Assembly (NCBI RefSeq): GCF_021227995.1
Contig: NZ_CP089301.1
Span: forward strand, 930,001-994,000
From: Novosphingobium kaempferiae
GTDB lineage: Bacteria; Pseudomonadota; Alphaproteobacteria; Sphingomonadales; Sphingomonadaceae
Direction: 5' to 3'
Length of the DNA: 64,000 nucleotides
Below, piece by piece: positions 50,342 to 61,549 of the stretch (its first letter is position 1; the number at the start of each line of letters is the position of its first letter). The notes under the pieces were generated by a model. The model had not been told where the DNA came from and ran no database searches. It worked only from the letters and a program-made list of their open reading frames with translations. The translations under genes were made by a program, and so were the position numbers.

Positions 50342-53236
50342 ATGCAAGAAACGGCGCAGATCAGTCACGAGGAACGGCTCGAAAGCGAGGCGTTCCAGCT
50401 ACACCTGCTCGACCGTCTCCGCCCCATCGGGGATGCCGCCGGAATGTTCTCTGCAGCGGCAGAGATGCTGGGTTCGGACCTGCGCGCCGGGCGCTGCGGC
50501 TTTCTTACGTTCGATCCTGCAGGTGACGCCCGGATCGACGCGAACTGGGCGGGAACCTTGCCCGCAGACGTTCAGGCGATGGACGGTATCGACTTAGGAC
50601 TGCTGGGCGATCTTCGTACCGGTCGCACGCACATAGTCGAAGACAGCCAAACCGATTCACGCGCAGCAGGCGGCAGCGATGCGCAAGCTCTGGTGCTTTG
50701 CCCGATCCTGCGGGGCGAGCGGCTGACCGGTATCCTCTACGTCCACGAGCCTCGGCCTCGCCAATGGTCGGCCGGGGAGGTTCGACAGATCGAGGATGTC
50801 GCCACGCGCACCCGCAACGCCGTGGACCAGCTCCGCGCCGACACCGCGCTGCGCATCGACGAAACGCGCTATCGTTCGCTGTTCCACTCGGTCGATGCGG
50901 GGTTCTGCGTGATCGAAGTCGCCTTCGACACCGGCGGCAAAGCGCTCGACTACCGGTTCCTCGAAGTGAACGACGCCTTCGAGGCGTTCACCGGCATCGC
51001 CGACGGGCGCGGGCGCTGGATGCGCGAAATCGCGCCCGAGCACGAACAGCACTGGTTCGACCTCTATGGCGAGATCGCCCTGACCGGCGTGCCCCGCAGC
51101 ATCGAACTCCCCGCCCGCGAACTGGGCGACCGCTGGTATTCGGTACAGGCGTTCCGCGTGGACGATCCGGCCGAGCACCACGTCGGCATCCTGTTCTCCG
51201 ACCTCACCCGCAGACGCCACGCCGAACGCCAGCTGGAGCGCAGCCGCGAGGAGCTGGAACTGGCGCTGCGCGCCGCCGAACTCGGCCGGTTCGACTATCG
51301 CCCGCGCGAGGGCACGCTGGAGTGGGACGACCGCTGCCGCGCCCTTTTCGGCCTCTCGCCCGGTGTGTCGGTCAGCTACGAGACGGCCTTCCTCGCCGGG
51401 CTCCACCCTGACGACCGCGATCGCGCCGACCGGGCCGTCGCCGCCTCGCTCGACCCGGACGGGTCGCATCGCTTCGAGGTGGAATACCGCACGCTCGGCA
51501 TCGAGGACGGGATTGTCCGGCACATCAGCGCCCACGGCCTCGCCTTCTTCGACGGTCGCGCGCCGGTGCGCCTCGTCGGCACCGTGCTCGACGTGACGAG
51601 CGAGCGCGAGAAGAGCGCCGCGCTGCGCGAGGTCGAGGAACGGCTGCGCCTCGCAGGTCGAGCCACCAACGACGCCGTGTGGGACTGGGACTTGCGCGCC
51701 AACCACGTCACCTGGAACGAGGCGCTTGAAACCGCCTACGGTCATGCACCGGATGCCGTCGTCCCGACCGGCGAATGGTGGCTGGAACAGATCCACCCCG
51801 AAGATCTTCCGCGCATCGACGGCAGCATCCACCTCGTCATCGACGGCGACGGCAGCGACTGGACCGACGAATACCGGTTCCGCCGCGCTGACGGCACTTA
51901 TGCCGATGTCCTCGACCGCGGCTACGTCATCCGCGACGACCACGGACGCCCCCTGCGCATGGTCGGCGCGATGCAGGACGTGTCGGCACGCAAGGCGGTC
52001 GAACGTCAGCTGGAGCAGGAACGGCAGCGGCTGGTCGAGGAAGTCTCCGCCACCGCCGCCGAACGCGACCGGGCCGAAGAGGCATTGCGCCAGTCGCAGA
52101 AGATGGAGGCTGTCGGCCAGCTCACCGGCGGGCTGGCGCACGATTTCAACAACCTGCTTGCGGGCATCTCCGGCGCGCTGGAGATGATGCAGACACGGAT
52201 CGCGCAGGGACGGACGGGAGAGCTTGAGAAGTACTCCACCGCCGCGCAGGGCGCGGTGCGCCGCGCCGCCGCACTGACGCACCGGCTGCTCGCGTTCTCG
52301 CGCCGCCAGACGCTCGACCCCCGCCCGACCGACGTGAACCGCCTGATCTTCGAGATCGAGGATCTGATCCGCCGCACCGTCGGCCCGCAGATTTCCGTCG
52401 AGACCCGCGGCGGCGCCGATGTCTGGCCGACGCTGGTCGATCCCAACCAGCTTGAAAACGCACTGCTCAACCTGTGCATCAACGCGCGCGACGCGATGCC
52501 CGATGGCGGCGGCATCGTCATCGAGACGGCGAACGTCACCGTCGATGCACGCGAAGCCCGCGAACGCGACCTGTCGCCGGGACAGTACGTCGCCATCAGC
52601 GTGACCGATACCGGCACCGGCATGCCGCCGGACGTGGTGGCGCGCGCCTTCGACCCCTTCTTCACGACCAAGCCGATGGGCGAAGGCACCGGCCTTGGCC
52701 TATCGATGATCTACGGCTTCGCGCGCCAGTCGGGCGGGCAGATCGCCATCGACACCGAAGTCGACCACGGCACCACGATGCGCATCTACCTCCCGCGCCA
52801 TGCCGAGGCGGAGGAAAGCCCTGCGCTCGCACCCGCCGCGGATGCCTCGCCCGGGGCTGCTGCGGCAGCGCGCACCGGATCGGTCCTCGTCGTGGATGAC
52901 GAACCGACCGTGCGGATGCTGGTGGTCGAGGTGATCGAGGAACTCGGCTACAAGGTGATGGAAGCCTTCGACGGGCCGAGCGCCATGCGCATCATCGAGG
53001 CGGCTCCGCAGATCGACCTGCTCGTCACCGATGTCGGCCTGCCCGGCGGCATGAACGGTCGGCAGGTGGCCGATGCCGCGCTCGACGCCTTGCCTGCGCT
53101 GAAGGTGCTGTTCATCACCGGCTATGCCGAGGCGACGGTCATCGGCAACACGCAGCTTGCGCCCAACATGGCGCTGATGACCAAGCCCTTCGCCATGGAC
53201 GCACTCGCCCAGCGCATCCGGGAGATCATGGACTGA
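50342..53236 (+). CDS. Hybrid sensor histidine kinase with GAF, three PAS domains and receiver
   Basis: About 964 residues from ATG 50342; starts at 50279, 50324 or TTG 50240 are also in frame. Order: GAF (about 10-165), PAS (about 175-300), PAS_3 (310-430 and 445-570), dimerisation domain with the phosphorylated His in LTGGLAHDFNNLLAGISG, HATPase (NLCINARDAMPDGGG, GLGLSMIYGFARQ), and a C-terminal receiver with Asp in LLVTDVGLPGGMNGRQ. No membrane segment is apparent, so a cytoplasmic sensor. The full receiver suggests phosphotransfer to a partner not in the window. The signal is unknown. Confidence 0.9.
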   Translation: MQETAQISHEERLESEAFQLHLLDRLRPIGDAAGMFSAAAEMLGSDLRAGRCGFLTFDPAGDARIDANWAGTLPADVQAMDGIDLGLLGDLRTGRTHIVEDSQTDSRAAGGSDAQALVLCPILRGERLTGILYVHEPRPRQWSAGEVRQIEDVATRTRNAVDQLRADTALRIDETRYRSLFHSVDAGFCVIEVAFDTGGKALDYRFLEVNDAFEAFTGIADGRGRWMREIAPEHEQHWFDLYGEIALTGVPRSIELPARELGDRWYSVQAFRVDDPAEHHVGILFSDLTRRRHAERQLERSREELELALRAAELGRFDYRPREGTLEWDDRCRALFGLSPGVSVSYETAFLAGLHPDDRDRADRAVAASLDPDGSHRFEVEYRTLGIEDGIVRHISAHGLAFFDGRAPVRLVGTVLDVTSEREKSAALREVEERLRLAGRATNDAVWDWDLRANHVTWNEALETAYGHAPDAVVPTGEWWLEQIHPEDLPRIDGSIHLVIDGDGSDWTDEYRFRRADGTYADVLDRGYVIRDDHGRPLRMVGAMQDVSARKAVERQLEQERQRLVEEVSATAAERDRAEEALRQSQKMEAVGQLTGGLAHDFNNLLAGISGALEMMQTRIAQGRTGELEKYSTAAQGAVRRAAALTHRLLAFSRRQTLDPRPTDVNRLIFEIEDLIRRTVGPQISVETRGGADVWPTLVDPNQLENALLNLCINARDAMPDGGGIVIETANVTVDAREARERDLSPGQYVAISVTDTGTGMPPDVVARAFDPFFTTKPMGEGTGLGLSMIYGFARQSGGQIAIDTEVDHGTTMRIYLPRHAEAEESPALAPAADASPGAAAAARTGSVLVVDDEPTVRMLVVEVIEELGYKVMEAFDGPSAMRIIEAAPQIDLLVTDVGLPGGMNGRQVADAALDALPALKVLFITGYAEATVIGNTQLAPNMALMTKPFAMDALAQRIREIMD

Positions 53237-53383
53237 CGCATGCCCGACCGGGCGCGCAGGGCCTTGATCGCATGTGGAACCGCTGTATGCACTGCGATCC
53301 ACACGGCGGCTGCGCGAAGACTGTCACTCGACCGATAACGAGGAAGTCCAGCGCATCCCTTCATCCGGGCCTGCAACAACTCC

Positions 53384-54763
<1,380 letters not shown>

Positions 54764-54801
54764 CAGGCGGGTCGGAGAAGTTCCTGTTTGTCTGTCGCAA
54801 T

Positions 54802-54829
54802 TATCATACGAATTGACTTATCATACGAA
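54802..54829. promoter_or_regulatory. Tandem operator-like repeats TATCATACGAA upstream of GntR gene
   Basis: TATCATACGAA occurs at 54802-54812 and 54819-54829, with a -35-like TTGACT (54813-54818) between. The inverse word GTATGATA appears at 55703-55710 before the sugar 1-dehydrogenase. These are likely binding sites of the adjacent FCD-type regulator. Confidence 0.6.
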
Positions 54830-54907
54830 ACGGTCTTGTCTGGACCGTGATAGCGGTCACCATTCGGGCGATGGTGACCGGATAACAGAAAGGACAAGGA
54901 CGGTTTC

Positions 54908-55645
54908 GTGGCAGGGCCATCCCATCTCATCGTCGACGAGCCGGCAGCGCAGCTAGGCCGCAACCTGACTTACGGCCTGCTGGACAGCATCGGCCGCGCC
55001 ATCGTGACCGGGCAGTACGAGGAAACCGTGTTCCCGACCGAGGCCGAGCTTGCCAAGCAGCACGGCGTCAGCCGCTCGGTCACGCGTGAAGCGGTCAAGA
55101 TGCTCACCGCCAAGGGCCTGCTGAGCGCCCGTCCGCGTCAGGGTACGACGGTGCAGCCGACTTCGTCGTGGAACCTGTTCGACACCGACGTGCTGCGCTG
55201 GATGCTGGAGCGCCAGCTTTCCGTGGACCTGCTGCGCCAGTTCAACGAACTGCGCGTCGCAGTCGAGCCCGAAGCCGCCGCACTCGCCGCGCGCGTCGCA
55301 GGCGAGGACGACATCAAGCGCATCGACGACGGCCTGCGCCGGATGCAGGCGGCCGAGCGCGGGCTCGACGATCCGCTGGAAGCGGACATCGCCTTCCATG
55401 TCGCGGTGCTGCGCGCGTCGAAGAACCCGTTCTACATCCAGCTTCGCGACGTGGTGAGCACGGCGCTGCGCACCTCGATCCGCTTCACCAATCGGATAAA
55501 GGGCCGCACCGCCGACGTCGCCGAGCACGCGAAGGTGCGCGACGCCATCGCCTCGCAGGATCCCGGCGCCGCGCGCGTCGCGATGCGCACGATCATCGGC
55601 GACGTGCTCGTGCTGATCGAGGACAAGCTGCCCTCGCTCGACTGA
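54908..55645 (+). CDS. GntR family regulator, FCD (FadR-like) subgroup, DgoR/UxuR-like
   Basis: 245 residues from GTG 54908. The N-terminal winged helix contains AELAKQHGVSRSVTREAVKMLTAKGLLSARPRQGT; the FCD effector domain (about 85-235) contains VEPEAAALAARVAGEDD and ADIAFHVAVLRASKNPF with the metal histidine positions. Close to galactose 1-dehydrogenase and the dgoKA operon, it probably responds to galactonate/KDGal-type acids and represses the TATCATAC promoters. Confidence 0.88.
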   Translation: MAGPSHLIVDEPAAQLGRNLTYGLLDSIGRAIVTGQYEETVFPTEAELAKQHGVSRSVTREAVKMLTAKGLLSARPRQGTTVQPTSSWNLFDTDVLRWMLERQLSVDLLRQFNELRVAVEPEAAALAARVAGEDDIKRIDDGLRRMQAAERGLDDPLEADIAFHVAVLRASKNPFYIQLRDVVSTALRTSIRFTNRIKGRTADVAEHAKVRDAIASQDPGAARVAMRTIIGDVLVLIEDKLPSLD

Positions 55646-55702
55646 ACTCCGTGGTCACCGCGAAGTTGACGCGCGCTGCGCGTCCGCGTAGCCAGTGAAT
55701 AA

Positions 55703-55710
55703 GTATGATA
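55703..55710. promoter_or_regulatory. GTATGATA operator-like word before the sugar 1-dehydrogenase
   Basis: This is the reverse complement of the TATCATAC core found twice before the GntR gene. It stands 14 bases upstream of the GTG start at 55724, so binding would block transcription or initiation. Confidence 0.5.
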
Positions 55711-55723
55711 AAAAGGATTTGAT

Positions 55724-56644
55724 GTGGAGCCTGTGAGATTGGGCATCGTGGGGATCGGCAAGATCGCCCGCGACCAGCACCTGCCCGCCATTGCCGCCGA
55801 CGGCGATTTCGTCCTCGCCGCCTATGCCAGCCGCCACGGCAGGATCGACGACGTGAAGGGTTATCACGACATCGCCGAGATGACCGCCGATGGCCCGCTC
55901 GACGCCGTGTCGCTCTGCACGCCGCCCGATGGCCGCTACGAGCAGGCTCTGACTGCCATCCGCGCGGGCCTGCATGTGATGCTGGAGAAGCCGCCCGCGG
56001 TCACGCTGTCGCACATCGCCGCGCTGGAACAGGCCGCGCGCGAGGCGGGCGTCACCCTGTTCGCGACCTGGCACTCGCGCGAGGCGGCGGGCGTCGCACC
56101 GGCGCGCGCGTGGCTGGCCGACAGGACGATCACCGCCGTGCGGATCGACTGGCGCGAGGATATCCGCCGCTGGCATCCGGGGCAGGAATGGATCCTCGGC
56201 CCCGGCGGCTTCGGCGTGTTCGATCCCGGCATCAACGCGCTGTCCATCGCGACCGAGATCCTGCCGCACGAACTCTTCGTCGAAAGCGCGACGATGGACG
56301 TGCCGGAGGGCCGCGCCTCTCCGCTTGCCGCCAGCATCGCGATGCGCTGCGGCGATGCGCCAGTGCAGGTGGAGTTCGACTTCCTCCAGACCGGTCCGCA
56401 GACCTGGTCGATCGAGGTCGATACCGACGCCGGAACGCTGCGCCTCGCGATGGGCGGCAGCATCCTGCAACTGCCCGGAGAGGACGAGACGACGCAGCCC
56501 GACCGCGAATATCCGCGCCTCTACGCCCGCTTCTCCGAACTGATCGCGGCGGGCAAAAGCGACGTCGACGTGCGTCCGCTGCGGCTGGTGTCCGACACGT
56601 TCCTCATCGCGGATCGCCGGGTCACCGAACCCTTCGCGTTCTGA
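55724..56644 (+). CDS. Gfo/Idh/MocA oxidoreductase: D-galactose / L-arabinose 1-dehydrogenase
   Basis: 306 residues from GTG 55724 (AAGGA six bases upstream). Rossmann motif GIVGIGKIARDQHLPAI, then EKPPAVTL with the conserved Lys, and WHSREAAGVAPARAWL and RRWHPGQEWILGPGGFGVFDPGINALSI, which match from memory the L-arabinose/D-galactose 1-dehydrogenase of Azospirillum-type bacteria. It oxidises the aldose to the lactone with NAD(P)+, the first step of the pathway ending in dgoK/dgoA. It follows the GntR regulator by 78 bases. Confidence 0.88.
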   Translation: MEPVRLGIVGIGKIARDQHLPAIAADGDFVLAAYASRHGRIDDVKGYHDIAEMTADGPLDAVSLCTPPDGRYEQALTAIRAGLHVMLEKPPAVTLSHIAALEQAAREAGVTLFATWHSREAAGVAPARAWLADRTITAVRIDWREDIRRWHPGQEWILGPGGFGVFDPGINALSIATEILPHELFVESATMDVPEGRASPLAASIAMRCGDAPVQVEFDFLQTGPQTWSIEVDTDAGTLRLAMGGSILQLPGEDETTQPDREYPRLYARFSELIAAGKSDVDVRPLRLVSDTFLIADRRVTEPFAF

Positions 56645-56651
56645 TCGACAC

Positions 56652-56684
56652 GCGCGGCGCAGCGGGATCACCGCTGCGCCGCGC
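56652..56684. terminator. Perfect 14-bp hairpin between convergent genes
   Basis: GCGCGGCGCAGCGG and CCGCTGCGCCGCGC pair around GATCA between the sugar 1-dehydrogenase stop and the MauE fusion stop. No T-run, but its place suggests a bidirectional terminator. Confidence 0.6.
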
Positions 56685-56689
56685 AGATG

Positions 56690-57463
56690 TCACATGCCGG
56701 TGGCGACCAGTCCCGTCGCCGCAGCCGCCGTCCAGAGCGCCATCAGGACCATCATCACGTTCTCGGTGAGCGAGAGGAAGCCGAGCGGCACGTTGCTCGA
56801 GCCGCCGACGCAGGCGCACTTCAGCTCGCGCCGGTCGACGTAGACCGCCTTGATGACCGATACCGCGCCGATCAAGCTGATGAACAGCGCGATCGGCACC
56901 GACAGCCACGCCAGCGCGCCCGCAATCATCAGGATGCCCGCCAGTCCTTCGGCGAACGGGTAGATGTACGAATAGGGCACCCAGCGCTTCGCCAGCAGAT
57001 CGTAGTTCAGGAACATCGTCGCGAAGCTCTCGACGTTCTGGAGCTTGAGCAGCGCCAGCACCGCCATGCTGAACCCGATGAACCACTCCGCCGCACGCGC
57101 CGTGAAGGGCGTGCCGTAGACGGCATGGCTCGCCGCCAGCGCCATCAGCGCGGTCATGGCGAAGAGCGCCGCAACGGGACGGTAGGTCGTCGCCTTGGGA
57201 TCGGCCACCGTCTTGCCAAAATGACGGCGCAGGTCGTCATAGCCGCCGATCCGCTCGCCACCGATGAAGACCTGCGGCGTCGTGCGCACGTCCTGCTGCG
57301 CCTTGAACGCGTCGGTCTCCGCGCGCGAGGTCAGCCAGCGGTCTTCCACCGCGAAGCCCTGCCTTTGCAGGAGATCCTTTGCCTTGAGGCCGTAAGGGCA
57401 CACATGCTTGTCCATCACCATGCGATAGAGCACGGCGCGGCGGGGTTCGGCGGAAGCGGACAT
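56690..57463 (-). CDS. Glutaredoxin-MauE/DoxX fusion membrane protein
   Basis: 257 residues from ATG 57463, preferred because the promoter at 57505-57535 would start the RNA near 57498, too close for the ATG at 57493. The glutaredoxin part (about 1-80) has KHVCPYGLKAKDLL (a CPYG monothiol-like site) and the cis-proline TTPQVFIGGERIGG. The MauE/DoxX part has four membrane helices and the conserved KCACVGGSSNVPLGFLS loop. Probably a thiol-redox membrane protein. Controlled by the divergent MerR-type gene. Confidence 0.85.
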   Translation of the reverse strand: MSASAEPRRAVLYRMVMDKHVCPYGLKAKDLLQRQGFAVEDRWLTSRAETDAFKAQQDVRTTPQVFIGGERIGGYDDLRRHFGKTVADPKATTYRPVAALFAMTALMALAASHAVYGTPFTARAAEWFIGFSMAVLALLKLQNVESFATMFLNYDLLAKRWVPYSYIYPFAEGLAGILMIAGALAWLSVPIALFISLIGAVSVIKAVYVDRRELKCACVGGSSNVPLGFLSLTENVMMVLMALWTAAAATGLVATGM

Positions 57464-57504
57464 CGGCAGCATCTTTCCTATGGTATCGACCATTGCTGCC
57501 ACCC

Positions 57505-57535
57505 ATATAAGGTCCGTACCATAGTACGGAGTCAA
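57505..57535 (-). promoter_or_regulatory. MerR-type promoter with 19-bp spacer
   Basis: On the minus strand the -35 is TTGACT (57530-57535) and the -10 TTATAT (57505-57510), separated by exactly 19 bases (57511-57529). The spacer carries the dyad CCGTAC-TATG-GTACGG. This is the hallmark of promoters that MerR-family proteins activate by DNA distortion, and it drives the glutaredoxin-MauE gene. Confidence 0.82.
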
Positions 57536-57538
57536 GAG

Positions 57539-57946
57539 GTGCCGGAGCTGACGATAGCGGGCCTCGCGCGCGAGGGCGGGGTCGGGGTGGAGACGGTCCG
57601 CTACTACCAGCGTCGCGGCCTGCTGGAGACGCCCGAGCGTCCGGGCCTTGCCGGCCGGGAAGGCGGAACGCGGCGCTATGGCGAGGAGCATGTCCGCAGG
57701 CTGCGCTTCGTCCGCTCGGCGCAGGCGGCGGGTTTCACGCTGGAGCAGATCGGCGAACTGCTGGTGCTCGACGCCGTGGACGACCGTGCCCGCGCTCGAG
57801 AACTGGCACGGCAGCAGATCGGTGTGCTCGACGCCCGGATCGCGGAACTGGAAAAGGCGCGCGCGTCGCTGCGCAGGCTGGCGACGGAGTGCGGTGGCGG
57901 CAAGGCAGGCCCCTGCCCAATTCTGACCGCCTTCGACAAGGCCTGA
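57539..57946 (+). CDS. MerR family transcriptional regulator (MerR/PbrR-like)
   Basis: 135 residues from GTG 57539 (CGGAG seven bases upstream). The winged helix reads ELTIAGLAREGGVGVETVRYYQRRGLLETPERP, very like mercuric MerR. The coupling coil ends ATECGGGKAGPCPILTAF, so the two C-terminal metal cysteines of MerR are present, but the cysteine of the preceding helix (Cys82 in MerR) reads DAVDDRARA. It may therefore sense another thiol-reactive signal. Divergent from the gene it should control. Confidence 0.88.
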   Translation: MPELTIAGLAREGGVGVETVRYYQRRGLLETPERPGLAGREGGTRRYGEEHVRRLRFVRSAQAAGFTLEQIGELLVLDAVDDRARARELARQQIGVLDARIAELEKARASLRRLATECGGGKAGPCPILTAFDKA

Positions 57947-57952
57947 AGAACG

Positions 57953-58843
57953 TCAGGCCAGCAGCGGATTGGCCCGCAACCGCGCCACCGCCATGTCCAC
58001 GAAGGCCCTGACCTTGGCAGGCGCGTGCCGCCCCTCGGGATGGAGGACGTGAACCGGCAGCGGCGGCTCCTCGCAGTCTTCGAGGACGATGCGCAGCTTG
58101 CCCGCCGCCAGTGCCGGACCGATCTGGTAGTGCAGGACGCGGGTGAGGCCCCAGCCCTCGATGGCGGTGGCGATGACCGCCTCGTTGGTGTTGCACTGGA
58201 GCGCCGGCTCCACGGTTACGCGCTGGTCGCGGGCGAAGCGCCAGTCGGGCGAGGCCCACGCGCCAGTCGATGCGACGACGCGATGATGCCTCAGGTCGGC
58301 GGGAATCTCCGGCACGCCATGCTGTTCGAAGTAGACGGGCGCCCCGCAGACCACGCGCCGCACCGCGCCGACCCTCACCGCCGTGAAGCCTGAATCCGGC
58401 AGGTGGCCGATCCGCACGGCGACGTCGATGCCTTCCTCGATGATGTTGACGGGGCGGTCGATGAACAGCGTCCGCGCGGCCATCTCCGGGTAGGCGTCGA
58501 GATACTCGGTGACGATGGGCAGGACATGCATCTGCCCGAACATCGACGCGGCGGTCACCGCCAGCGTGCCCGAGGGTCTGGCATAGGAGCCACCCGCTGC
58601 CGCCTCGGCCTCGGCGATGTCGGCCAGGATGCGGCGGCAGTCCTCGACGTAGCGGGTGCCCGCTTCGGTCAGCTTGACCGAACGGGTGGTGCGCACGAAC
58701 AGGCGCGCGCCGACGAGATCCTCCATCGCCGCCACGGCGCGGGTGACTGCGGGCGCGCTCATGTTGAGGTGGCGGGCAGCCTCGGCAAAGCCGCCGGTCT
58801 CCGCCACCTTCACGAATATCCGCATTCCCTGCCAGCGATCCAT
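57953..58843 (-). CDS. LysR family transcriptional regulator
   Basis: 296 residues from ATG 58843. HTH: MRIFVKVAETGGFAEAARHLNMSAPAVTRAVAAMEDLVGARLF, followed by the LysR substrate domain with AVRIGHLPDSGFTAVRVGAVRRVV. Group typical of regulators that control nearby detoxification genes. It lies downstream of the GST/PNPOx/DUF1348 genes on the same strand and could regulate them. Confidence 0.9.
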   Translation of the reverse strand: MDRWQGMRIFVKVAETGGFAEAARHLNMSAPAVTRAVAAMEDLVGARLFVRTTRSVKLTEAGTRYVEDCRRILADIAEAEAAAGGSYARPSGTLAVTAASMFGQMHVLPIVTEYLDAYPEMAARTLFIDRPVNIIEEGIDVAVRIGHLPDSGFTAVRVGAVRRVVCGAPVYFEQHGVPEIPADLRHHRVVASTGAWASPDWRFARDQRVTVEPALQCNTNEAVIATAIEGWGLTRVLHYQIGPALAAGKLRIVLEDCEEPPLPVHVLHPEGRHAPAKVRAFVDMAVARLRANPLLA

Positions 58844-58929
58844 GCCCGTCCCCGTCGCAAGGCCACCACCATCGGCGGCACTCGTCCGGAGATCAGTACA
58901 GGGAATTTTCGCCCGCGCCTTCCCTAAAC

Positions 58930-59394
58930 CTAGAAGCCGAAGTCGCTGAGCCCCGGATGATCGTCGGGTCGGCGGCCCAGCGGCCAGAGGAACTTGCGGT
59001 CGGCCTCGTCGATGCGCTGTTCGTTGATGCTGGCATGGCGTGCGCGCATCAGGCCGTCCTCGGCGAATTCCCAGTTCTCGTTGCCGTAGGCGCGATACCA
59101 CTGGCCGCTGTCGTCGTGGTACTCGTAGGCGTAGCGCACCGCGATGCGATTGTCGCGGAAGGCCCAGAGCTCCTTTATCAGCCGGTATTCGAGTTCCCTG
59201 TTCCACTTGCGCGTCAGGAACGCCTCGGCCTCGGTCCGGCCGTTGAGGAACTCGTTCCGGTTCCGCCAGCGCGTGTCGTAAGTGTAGGCGAGCGCCACTT
59301 TCGCGGCATCGCGGCTGTTCCAGCCGTCTTCGGCAAGGCGGACCTTCTCTCTGGCGGTCTCCTCGGTGAAGGGGGGAAGCGGTGGGCGGGCCAT
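58930..59394 (-). CDS. DUF1348 (NTF2-like) family protein
   Basis: 154 residues from ATG 59394 (AAGGAG seven bases upstream). The pattern [38 protein letters not shown] and [20 protein letters not shown] is the DUF1348 family, NTF2-like fold. The biochemical role is unknown. It lies 28 bases after the PNPOx fusion gene, probably co-transcribed. Confidence 0.88.
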   Translation of the reverse strand: MARPPLPPFTEETAREKVRLAEDGWNSRDAAKVALAYTYDTRWRNRNEFLNGRTEAEAFLTRKWNRELEYRLIKELWAFRDNRIAVRYAYEYHDDSGQWYRAYGNENWEFAEDGLMRARHASINEQRIDEADRKFLWPLGRRPDDHPGLSDFGF

Positions 59395-59422
59395 GGGCAA
59401 TCTCCTTGGGGTTGGTAGGATA

Positions 59423-61549
59423 TCAGAGCGCGAGCTGGATGCGGTTCTCGTCAGGGGTCTCCTGCTGCGCGGGAACGGCGCAGCAGATCAGCACTTCGTC
59501 GTCATGCACCGATGCAGTGGGCTCCCTGACGTACGTGACCACGCCCTTGAGAAGCTTGGTCCGGCAGGTGCCGCAGGTGCCTTCGCGGCAACTGAACTCC
59601 GGGTCGAGCCCGCGCGCCTCGGCCAGTTCGAGCAGCGTGCCCGAAGCCGGAGACCCGCGCGCCTCCTTCATCGAGGTCATGAAGGCGATCGGGACCGGCT
59701 TGGTCGACGGCCGACGCCGCGCCGGAGCAGAAGCCGCCGACGCATCCGGCTTGCGCACCAGCGAGGACGGCCCGAACGCTTCTGCGTGGATGCGCGCGTC
59801 CGCGATATTGTAGCCGCGCAAGCCATCGTAGAGCGACTGGGTGAAGCCCGCCGGGCCGCAGATATAGAAATCGAAGTCGGCGAAAGGCAGGAAGCGGGTC
59901 AGCATGGCCATGTCGATGCGTCCTGCCGCCTCGTAGTCCTTGCCCTCCCGTACATCCGTCGCGTCGCTGAGGACGCGCACCAGACGCACCGCGCCGCCTG
60001 CTGCCTCGACCAGTTGCGCCAGTTCCGCATCGAACGGCCTTTCGCCAAGGGTTCGGGCCGCCTGGAACAGCACCACCGGGCGGATGCGCTGCTTGCGCAG
60101 GCCCTCGTAGACGAGGTGGCGCAGCATCGCCAACAGCGGCGTTATGCCGATCCCGCCCGCCAACAGCACCGCCGGGCGCTGCTCCGCCGCGTCGATGGTG
60201 AAGCCGCCTGCGGGTGCGCGGGTCTCTATCACCGCGCCCTCGACGATGGTGTCGTGGAGGAAGCTGGAGACCGCGCCTTCCCGCTTCACGCTGATCCGGT
60301 ACTCGCCGTCGGAAGGCGCGACCGAGAGCGTGTAGGTGCGGATCTGCGGCTTGTCCTCACCGGGAAGCAGGACGCGGATCGGCAGGTGCTGGCCCGCCTC
60401 GTAAGGCAGAAGCCCGGCCCCGTCGCCCGGTTGCAGGTGGAAGGAGCGGATCGCAGCGGTCTCGTCGACCAGCTTCGTCACCCGGAAGGGACGCCACTTC
60501 GTCGCAAGTTCTTCGGCACGGAGCCGGTCGGCGGCTTCCTGCCAGTCGCCGGTCATCAGCGAGTTCGGCGACCAGCCGTCCTGCTGCAAAGCCCAGCGTA
60601 GCGCCAGCGCGCCGCGACGCCGCACGATTCGGCGGGCGCGGAAGGTCCACAGGCGCTCGGCCCCCTGGAAAGCCGCGATCTCGGGCGATTCCAGAATGAC
60701 TTCGGCATGGCCGGTCATCTGGAGCATGTCGCCGGTCGTGTAATCGACGAAGAGCAGCCCCGCCTGACCGTTGAGATGGATGTTGCCGAGCGTCGAGAAG
60801 AACAGGTTGCCGTCGAAGTCCGGGATCGTCAGCAGGCCATCCTTGGCGACGCGGACGAAGCCCGCCTTGCCCCCGCGATGCGAGGCATCGACCTGGCGCT
60901 GGCCCTCACGATCCACGTAGGACGCCACGAAGAAGGCGTCGGCACCCGCGATGGTCGCCCGTGCTTCCGCGTCGAGTTCGCTCATTGTCTCGGCCTCACC
61001 CGCATAGGTCTGGCCGGGATCGCGCTCCCATGAAAAGTCGCGAAGCTGGATGTAGCGCGGGCAGTTGCCGAAGCTCTGGTCCACGTCGATGCGGAAACCC
61101 CCGTTCGCCTCGGAGGCGAAGCCGTTCATCCGGTTGCGGCGGCGGGTGTGCATCTCGATGCCGAGAAGGCCGACAGGTTGCCCGCCGCCCAGACCTTCGC
61201 CTGCCGGATCTCCGGCGCCGGTAATCGCGCCGATGTCCAGCGTGGTCGGCGTCGGCGAGGACATGAAGCCGGGCCGCCCCTCAAGGAACGTCGCCCAGGC
61301 ATCGCCCTGCGGATCGACGCTTCCCAGCACGATAAAGGGAAGCTGACCATAGAAGTCGCGGTGCTGGTCGGGCATGAAATCGCGCACGAAGCGCTCGCCG
61401 ACGGCCGCCATCTTCTCGACGACGCCGACCTTCCCCTGCAGGAAGGTCTCGCCTTCGTGCCAGACCGGCAGTCGGGTCGATCCCTGTTCCACGGACTGTC
61501 CCCCGGTAAAGGCCGGGCGCACCGCCTGGAGCGCCCGGCGCACGTTCAT
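59423..61549 (-). CDS. Fusion of PNPOx-like FMN domain, FNR-type reductase and 2Fe-2S ferredoxin
   Basis: 708 residues from ATG 61549 (ATGA overlap with the GST stop). Order: split-barrel FMN-binding domain (about 40-330, e.g. [24 protein letters not shown]), FAD/NAD(P) ferredoxin-reductase domain (about 365-600: [35 protein letters not shown]), and plant-type ferredoxin (about 620-708) with cluster CREGTCGTC and a fourth Cys in VLICCAVP. A self-sufficient NAD(P)H-driven redox protein. Often seen with GST; natural substrate not known. Confidence 0.88.
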   Translation of the reverse strand: MNVRRALQAVRPAFTGGQSVEQGSTRLPVWHEGETFLQGKVGVVEKMAAVGERFVRDFMPDQHRDFYGQLPFIVLGSVDPQGDAWATFLEGRPGFMSSPTPTTLDIGAITGAGDPAGEGLGGGQPVGLLGIEMHTRRRNRMNGFASEANGGFRIDVDQSFGNCPRYIQLRDFSWERDPGQTYAGEAETMSELDAEARATIAGADAFFVASYVDREGQRQVDASHRGGKAGFVRVAKDGLLTIPDFDGNLFFSTLGNIHLNGQAGLLFVDYTTGDMLQMTGHAEVILESPEIAAFQGAERLWTFRARRIVRRRGALALRWALQQDGWSPNSLMTGDWQEAADRLRAEELATKWRPFRVTKLVDETAAIRSFHLQPGDGAGLLPYEAGQHLPIRVLLPGEDKPQIRTYTLSVAPSDGEYRISVKREGAVSSFLHDTIVEGAVIETRAPAGGFTIDAAEQRPAVLLAGGIGITPLLAMLRHLVYEGLRKQRIRPVVLFQAARTLGERPFDAELAQLVEAAGGAVRLVRVLSDATDVREGKDYEAAGRIDMAMLTRFLPFADFDFYICGPAGFTQSLYDGLRGYNIADARIHAEAFGPSSLVRKPDASAASAPARRRPSTKPVPIAFMTSMKEARGSPASGTLLELAEARGLDPEFSCREGTCGTCRTKLLKGVVTYVREPTASVHDDEVLICCAVPAQQETPDENRIQLAL

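Noticed and set aside
57539-57946. Mercury resistance operon
   Set aside because: The MerR-like protein lacks one mercury-binding cysteine and there is no merA, merT or merP; the target is a glutaredoxin-MauE protein.
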